Assembly (NCBI GenBank): GCA_963772265.1 | Contig: CAVYWS010000004.1 | Span: 124,001 to 188,000, forward strand | Source: Mayfieldus sp963772265 | Lineage (GTDB): Bacteria; Actinomycetota; Thermoleophilia; Solirubrobacterales; 70-9 | DNA: 64,000 bases | Direction: 5' to 3' | Shown here: one piece after another, positions 59,586 through 64,000 of the stretch | Numbering within the stretch: position 1 is the first letter of the stretch | Layout of the letters: the number at the start of each line of letters is the position of its first letter | The notes under the pieces: generated by a model | What the model was told of the DNA's origin: nothing | The model's database searches: none | Seen by the model: only the letters and a program-made list of their open reading frames with translations | Made by a program: the position numbers and the translations under genes

Positions 59586-60101
59586 ATGGGACCGGTCAAC
59601 GCCGAGCTTGCGATCGACGCGCCGCGCGAAAAGGTCTTCGAGTTCATCTCCGACCTCGCCAACCGGCCCGCATTCACGGATCACTTCGTCGCCGACTTCC
59701 GGCTCTTTCGAGTCGAGTCGACCGGGGTCGGGGCGGGCGCGCGGTTTCGCTTCTTCGCGCCGCCGCAGGCGATCTGGATGGACAGCACGATCGTCGAGCT
59801 CGAGCCCCCGCATCGGATCTCCGAACGGGGCAGCGGGGGGCGCTGGAACCGGATCCGCTCGGCGACCGAATGGGAGCTGCTCAGCGGGCCGGGCTCGCTG
59901 ACCACGGTCCGCGTCACCTACTGGACCGAGACCAAGCACCCCGTGGACCGGCTGAAGGAGGTCCTGGGAGGGGCCTCGATCTGGTACGGCCGCGACTGGG
60001 CTGCGGCCCTGCGGCGCCTCCGCGACCTGCTCGAGTCCGGGGAGGCCCCGGCACGGCGGGTGGCGGTCGCCGGCGGTTACTCGTCCTCGGCCGCCCAATA
60101 A
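59586..60101 (+). CDS. SRPBCC (polyketide cyclase/START-like) family protein
   Basis: 171 residues, ATG 59586. AELAIDAPREKVFEFISDLA, FTDHFVADFRLFRVESTGVG, GARFRFFAPPQAIWMDSTIV and TTVRVTYWTETKHPVDRLKE. The fold binds hydrophobic ligands in a deep cavity. Followed by two small genes on the same strand. Confidence 0.8.
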   Translation: MGPVNAELAIDAPREKVFEFISDLANRPAFTDHFVADFRLFRVESTGVGAGARFRFFAPPQAIWMDSTIVELEPPHRISERGSGGRWNRIRSATEWELLSGPGSLTTVRVTYWTETKHPVDRLKEVLGGASIWYGRDWAAALRRLRDLLESGEAPARRVAVAGGYSSSAAQ

Positions 60102-60114
60102 ACTGCCGCCGGCG

Positions 60115-60666
60115 ATGACGGTGAGTCGACCTGGGCGCGCTCTCTGCCTGCTCGCGGCGCTGGCGGCGCTGGCGCTCCCGTTGGCCCTGGGCGCCTGCGG
60201 CGTCAAGGAGGGGACCGACGTGAGCGAGGGGCAGCCGGTCCAACTCGGAGAGCTGCAGTACAACGTGGTCTTTTCGCGCCTGCTCAATCCCGACGACGTC
60301 GAGGATGCCGAGTACCTGGTCGGCCAGCCGGCGCCGAAGCCCGACCAGCTCTATCTCGGGGTCTTCGTACAGATCCTCAACAAGAGCCATTCGGACTCGC
60401 TCGCGATCCCCAGCGGCTGGACGATCACCGACACCGACGGCACCAACTACTACCCGCTGCCCAGCGACAGCCCCTACGCGCTGAAGCTCGGCGACAAGAT
60501 CGGCCCCGAGGATCAGGCGCCGGCGGAAGACAGCACGCCGGAGGTGGGGCCGATCGAGGGCGCGCTGGTCCTCTTCACGATTCCGGACGCGGCGACCGAG
60601 CTGCGTCCGCTGACGCTGAGCATCCCGGGCTCCGGGGGGCCCGCCGAGATCGAGCTGGACATGTAG
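60115..60666 (+). CDS. Lipoprotein of unknown function (DUF4352-like fold)
   Basis: 183 residues. Lipobox in ALPLALGACGVKEGTDVS, mature part with LGELQYNVVFSRLLNPDDVE, YLGVFVQILNKSHSDSLAIP and GWTITDTDGTNYYPLPSDSP, an immunoglobulin-like beta domain. Function unknown. Its stop is directly followed by the ATG of the next gene, so the two are co-translated. Confidence 0.78.
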   Translation: MTVSRPGRALCLLAALAALALPLALGACGVKEGTDVSEGQPVQLGELQYNVVFSRLLNPDDVEDAEYLVGQPAPKPDQLYLGVFVQILNKSHSDSLAIPSGWTITDTDGTNYYPLPSDSPYALKLGDKIGPEDQAPAEDSTPEVGPIEGALVLFTIPDAATELRPLTLSIPGSGGPAEIELDM

Positions 60667-60987
60667 ATGCGGGCGTTGCAGCTCTCGCTGCTTCTCGCCG
60701 CGGCGGGCGCCCTCGTCATCCTGCTGCGTCTGTTCGGCGATACGGCGAGCTTCGCCGGGGTCGTGGCGATCGTCGCCGGCACCGTGCTCTCGGCCCCGTA
60801 CGCGCCGCCGCCCGATGCACCCGGGCGCGGCTGGTGGACGATGCTGGCCGCCGGTGCCGCCATCACCTTGGTCGCCGCTGGCCTCAGCTTCCTCGTCGAC
60901 ACGGTTGGCGGCCTTCTCGCGGTCCTCGGCTGCGTGATGGTGGCGATCGCCGTGGCGCTGGGATTCCCGGCCGCCGATCGGAGGTGA
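60667..60987 (+). CDS. Small integral membrane protein
   Basis: 106 residues, three to four membrane segments (LSLLLAAAGALVILLRLFGD, FAGVVAIVAGTVLSAPYAPP, MLAAGAAITLVAAGLSFLVD, LLAVLGCVMVAIAVALGFPA). Starts at the base after the lipoprotein stop. No family recognised; probably acts with the lipoprotein. Confidence 0.7.
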   Translation: MRALQLSLLLAAAGALVILLRLFGDTASFAGVVAIVAGTVLSAPYAPPPDAPGRGWWTMLAAGAAITLVAAGLSFLVDTVGGLLAVLGCVMVAIAVALGFPAADRR

Positions 60988-60990
60988 GAA

Positions 60991-61045
60991 GCCGGCGACA
61001 CAATGTGTCGCGGCCCCTGCATGTGAGGCGGCGAAGCCGCCGCAA
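60991..61045 (-). repeat. Two-hairpin dispersed repeat, copy 2
   Basis: Reverse complement of the element at 32550-32607: read on the minus strand it runs TTGCGGCGGC-TTC-GCCGCCT, ATGC, then GCCGCGACA ... TGTCGCCGGC. It fills the 62-base gap between convergent stops of the membrane-protein gene and the penicillin-binding protein gene, a position suited to a bidirectional terminator. Confidence 0.75.
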
Positions 61046-61049
61046 TCGT

Positions 61050-62795
61050 TCAGCCGAGGAGCCCGGCCGCGAGCACGTCGTGGGCGATCGGCGCCGCCAC
61101 GGTGCCGCCGTCGGCGTCGGCGTCGACGAGCAGCACCCCGACCGCGAGGCGTGGTTTGTGGGCCGGCGCGAAGCTGGTGAACCAGGCGTCGACCGACTGC
61201 TCGGGCTGCTCTCCGGGCGGGGGGGAGGGCGCGCCGGGCTTCGGCCCCAGCTCGGCGGTGCCGGTCTTGCCCGCCACCTGGACGCCCGGCAGCGCCGCCG
61301 CCGTGCCGGTGCCGCTGGTGACCACGCCGATCATCAGGTCGCGCAGATCGCTGGCGATCTTCCGTGACATCACCCGCACCGGCTTGGCATCGGCCTGAAG
61401 CGACCGCTTGGCGACGATCGGGGTGGGAGTGCGGATGCCGTGGCGGGCGACCGTCTGGGCGACCGAGGCCATCTCCAGCGGCGTCGCAAGAACCTGGCCC
61501 TGTCCGATCGCACTCACCCCGAGGTCGAGTTCGTCGCCGATCTCGGTCGGGATGCTGGGTTCCGGCGGATCGGTGATCCGAGTCGCATCGGCGTCGTACA
61601 GCGTCGGTTCGGAGTTGAACCCGTAGCGCTGCGCGGTTGCGACCAGCTGGTCGTTCCCGATCTTCGGCCCCAGGGGCGCGAAGACGGCGTTACAGGACTC
61701 GGCGAAGGCCTGCGTGAAGCTGCCCCCGCAGAATTCGTCGTGGGCGTTGGCGATGAAACGGCCGCCGACGTTGATCCCGTCGGTGATCGGGAACTGGTCG
61801 TCGAGCTTGACCACGCCCTTCTGAAGCGCCGCGGTGGTGGTCACGACCTTGAAGGTCGAGCCGGGCGGCTGGGGGGCCGAGAAGGCGCTCCCCGCCAGGG
61901 CACGCACCGCGCCGCTGCGGGCGTCCAGAACCGCGACGCCCCCGGCACGCCCCGCCAGGCCGACCACTGCCGCCCGCTGAAGATCGGGGTCGATCGTCGT
62001 CTTCACCGGTTTGCCCGGGACGGGATCGCTCTGGGCCAGCACCCGGTCGCCGCCGTCGCCGGAGCGGGCCAGCAGCCTTCCGCCCGGCTTGCCCGCCAGC
62101 CGCGAGTTGAAGGCCCGCTCCAGGCCGCTGATCCCGACCGGGGTCCCGGCCGGAAAGCCCTGCCGGGCCAGCTCGTCGAGGTCGGAGGAGTTCGCTTCGC
62201 CGACCTCACCGGAGACGTCGATCGCGTCGCTGCCGAGGGGCGAGGAGCGCGCCTCCGGCGGGCCTTCGGCCAGCGGCGTCCCGTCGCGGGCGACGATCGC
62301 CCCGCGGTGCGCGAGCTCGACGTCATCGACCAGCTCCTCACCCCGCCGCAGGCCAGGGAAGGCAAGGTGCGGGCCCCAGACGATTCCGCCGTCGGCGAAC
62401 GGCAGCCGCAGCTGGGAGTCGAACTGGCCGAAGGCGACCGTCCCGACCTCGATCGGGATCGTCACGACATCGGTGCCGGCGACCGAATCCGGGCCTTGCG
62501 GCGAGCCCGGGTCGAGGGTTCGCAGGGTTGCCTTCTGCTGCGCCTCGAGGTAGGCCTGACGCAGTAACCGGGTCGGGTAGCGCTGCTGCGAGGCCGGGTT
62601 GAGCTCCTGGTCCATTGCGTTGAAGTCCTGGTTGACCCAGGCGGCGGCGAAACGCTGCGCCGATTGCGTTTCCTCAGCCGGCGCGGCACCGGTTATCACC
62701 CCGGCGATGAACGCGATCAGGGCGACGAGCGCGAGCGGAATGGTGCGGGTGACGAGGCGGCGGCGCCGCTCCACCTCGGGAGGAAGCCTTCTCAC
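61050..62795 (-). CDS. Class B penicillin-binding protein (PbpA/PBP2-type transpeptidase)
   Basis: 581 residues. N-terminal membrane anchor (IPLALVALIAFIAGVITGAA), an NTF2/MecA-type domain (residues about 40-150) and dimerisation region (ELAHRGAIVARDGTPLAEG), then the transpeptidase domain: SxxK as STFK (313-316), SxN as SCN (367-369) and KTG (510-512). It cross-links peptidoglycan peptides in cell elongation or division. GTG 62795; divergent from the MarP-like gene. Confidence 0.92.
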   Translation of the reverse strand: MRRLPPEVERRRRLVTRTIPLALVALIAFIAGVITGAAPAEETQSAQRFAAAWVNQDFNAMDQELNPASQQRYPTRLLRQAYLEAQQKATLRTLDPGSPQGPDSVAGTDVVTIPIEVGTVAFGQFDSQLRLPFADGGIVWGPHLAFPGLRRGEELVDDVELAHRGAIVARDGTPLAEGPPEARSSPLGSDAIDVSGEVGEANSSDLDELARQGFPAGTPVGISGLERAFNSRLAGKPGGRLLARSGDGGDRVLAQSDPVPGKPVKTTIDPDLQRAAVVGLAGRAGGVAVLDARSGAVRALAGSAFSAPQPPGSTFKVVTTTAALQKGVVKLDDQFPITDGINVGGRFIANAHDEFCGGSFTQAFAESCNAVFAPLGPKIGNDQLVATAQRYGFNSEPTLYDADATRITDPPEPSIPTEIGDELDLGVSAIGQGQVLATPLEMASVAQTVARHGIRTPTPIVAKRSLQADAKPVRVMSRKIASDLRDLMIGVVTSGTGTAAALPGVQVAGKTGTAELGPKPGAPSPPPGEQPEQSVDAWFTSFAPAHKPRLAVGVLLVDADADGGTVAAPIAHDVLAAGLLG

Positions 62796-62833
62796 GAGTG
62801 CAGGAAAGTTAGTCGCCCTCGCGGCGTGGTTGT

Positions 62834-63988
62834 ATGTCGGCGATGACCGTGCTCGATTGGGGCATCGTCGCGTTCACCCTGGCGCTGGCGATCTGGGGAT
62901 ACGAGCAGGGGCTGATCGTCGGAGCGTTCACGCTCACCGGCTTCGCCGCCGGGGCCCTGGCCGGCGGCCGTCTGGCGCCGGCGCTGCTCAGCGAGGGCGC
63001 CAAGTCGCCCTATGCGCCGATGTTCGCGGCCCTGGGAGCGCTGCTCATCGGGGCCGCTATCGCGGTCACGCTCGAGGGCCTCGGCCTCGGGGTGCGAGCG
63101 CGATTAATCCGCGGTCCGGCGATGCATTACGCCGACGGGGCGGGGGGCGCGGTGCTGATCGCCTCTGTCGCGCTCGGGCTGGCCTGGGTGTTCGGCGCCG
63201 TGGCCCTGCATGCACCCGGCGCCGGCGAGCTGCGCCGCGACGTCCAGCGGTCGCTGATCCTGGGACACCTCAACGACCTCCTGCCACCCTCCGGGCCGCT
63301 GCTCAACGCGCTCAACCGCGTCGACCCAAGATCGAGCGTCAACGGTCCGCCGGCGTCGGTCGCGGCGCCCGCCTCCGCGATCGCACGGGACCCAGACGTC
63401 AAGCAGGCCGGCGGCAGCGTCGTCAAGGTGCTGGGCACGGCCTGCGGCCTCGGGGTCGAGGGGTCGGGCTGGATGGCGGCTCCGGGCCTCGTGGTCACCA
63501 ACGCCCACGTGGTGGCGGGGGAGAGCGACACCACGGTCACCTCCCGGGCCGGCGACCGGATAAGCGCCACACCGGTCCACTACGAGCCGGCCAACGACCT
63601 GGCGGTCCTCCGGGTCGATCTCGGTCTCCCGGTGCTGCCGCTGGCCCGCAATCCGGCATCCGGTACCAGCGCCGCCGTCCTCGGCTATCCCGAGAACGGC
63701 GGCTTCGCGATCGCGCCCGCCCGCTTCGGCTCGACCCAGAATGTGATCAGCGACGACTCCTACGGACGCGGGCCGGTGACGCGCGAGATGAGCTCGCTGC
63801 GGGGAACGATTCGCAGCGGCAACTCGGGAGGCCCGGTCGTCGACGGGCAGGGGCGCGTGCTGACCACGGTGTTCGCGGCTACCACCAGCGGCGAGCCGGG
63901 CGGCTACGGGGTTCCCAACGATCTCGTCCGCGAGGCGCTGCGCAACTCCTCGACGACGGTCGACACCGGCCCCTGCGCCACAGGCTGA
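62834..63988 (+). CDS. Membrane serine protease, MarP-like (CvpA domain plus trypsin-like protease)
   Basis: 384 residues. N-terminal CvpA/colicin V-type membrane domain with four spans (VLDWGIVAFTLALAIWGYEQ, GLIVGAFTLTGFAAGALAGG, FAALGALLIGAAIAVTL, GGAVLIASVALGLAWVFGAV), then an extracytoplasmic chymotrypsin-fold protease: His in LVVTNAHVVAGE, Asp in NDLAVLRVDL and Ser in SGNSGGPVVDGQG. MarP of Mycobacterium tuberculosis has this architecture and is needed for acid resistance through peptidoglycan hydrolase processing. The penicillin-binding protein divergent across 38 bases fits a cell-wall role. ATG 62834; only 12 bases remain to the right edge. Confidence 0.92.
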   Translation: MSAMTVLDWGIVAFTLALAIWGYEQGLIVGAFTLTGFAAGALAGGRLAPALLSEGAKSPYAPMFAALGALLIGAAIAVTLEGLGLGVRARLIRGPAMHYADGAGGAVLIASVALGLAWVFGAVALHAPGAGELRRDVQRSLILGHLNDLLPPSGPLLNALNRVDPRSSVNGPPASVAAPASAIARDPDVKQAGGSVVKVLGTACGLGVEGSGWMAAPGLVVTNAHVVAGESDTTVTSRAGDRISATPVHYEPANDLAVLRVDLGLPVLPLARNPASGTSAAVLGYPENGGFAIAPARFGSTQNVISDDSYGRGPVTREMSSLRGTIRSGNSGGPVVDGQGRVLTTVFAATTSGEPGGYGVPNDLVREALRNSSTTVDTGPCATG

Positions 63989-64000
63989 GCTTCCCGGCCC

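Noticed and set aside
1..64000. CRISPR arrays, rRNA genes, phage genes, complete insertion sequences or a replication origin
   Set aside because: I looked for spaced direct repeats, transposase motifs, integrases, rRNA and DnaA boxes and found none. Only one tRNA was found.

Overview
The window is about 70% G+C with GTG/TTG starts common, so it comes from a high-GC actinobacterium. A Bacillus SigH-type sigma factor beside rlmB, a MarP-type membrane protease, a GMC oxidoreductase with a Tat-exported partner, Gly-rich secreted proteins with a Lys-rich tail and many small lipoproteins fit Thermoleophilia (Solirubrobacterales) best. That placement is inference from gene content, not a computed phylogeny.

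Layout. 0-4 kb: 3' end of rlmB, sigH, an RTX-repeat protein coupled to a Tat-exported phospholipase C, and tRNA-Thr. 3.8-6.3 kb: an aromatic ring-cleavage dioxygenase with maleylacetate reductase, then a lipoprotein. 6.4-11.8 kb: a PlsC-GpsA fusion, two ECF sigma factors with (putative) anti-sigma partners, a DUF4383 protein and a rhomboid protease. 11.8-19 kb: a DHFR-like reductase, a cobalamin-binding-like protein, pterin carbinolamine dehydratase, a secreted protein, the GMC oxidoreductase pair and a CNNM/CorC-type protein. 19-30 kb: Na+/H+ antiporter and acyl-CoA catabolism (3-hydroxyacyl-CoA dehydrogenase, MarR, MMPL transporter, thiolase, two acyl-CoA dehydrogenases, an LLM flavin enzyme). 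30-34.9 kb: MBL hydrolase, methyltransferase, CDF metal exporter, M23 peptidase. 34.9-39.3 kb: alpha/beta hydrolase and the aspartate-family operon lysA-hom-thrC, with thrB apart at 47.5 kb. 39.3-46.5 kb: a MarR-controlled drug exporter and two large secreted proteins. 46.5-51.4 kb: thioredoxin-like proteins, thrB, PadR/methyltransferase, SnoaL-like, cupin and ParA-like proteins. 51.6-56.3 kb: gltB. 56.3-64 kb: a long coiled-coil repeat protein, zinc-ribbon FHA protein, SRPBCC protein, small membrane proteins, a class B penicillin-binding protein and the MarP-like protease.

Features beyond ordinary genes: (i) a repeated micro-ORF encoding a conserved 18-20 residue peptide (core MxALSRAGEAR-E/D-CE) immediately before the start codons of two unrelated genes; (ii) a two-hairpin dispersed repeat present twice; (iii) a 122-bp inverted-repeat element carrying the stop codons of both flanking convergent genes; (iv) convergent gene pairs that share one CTAG as both stop codons (four clear cases, one probable).

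At least ten genes carry single-base frameshifts, concentrated at 1.9-6.3, 13, 15.7-18, 28 and 45.3 kb, while genes up to 4.7 kb long elsewhere are intact. Sequence or assembly error is the likeliest cause, so those genes are reported as CDS with the breaks noted. No stretch above 300 bases lacks a gene. I saw no rRNA, CRISPR array, complete insertion sequence or prophage.
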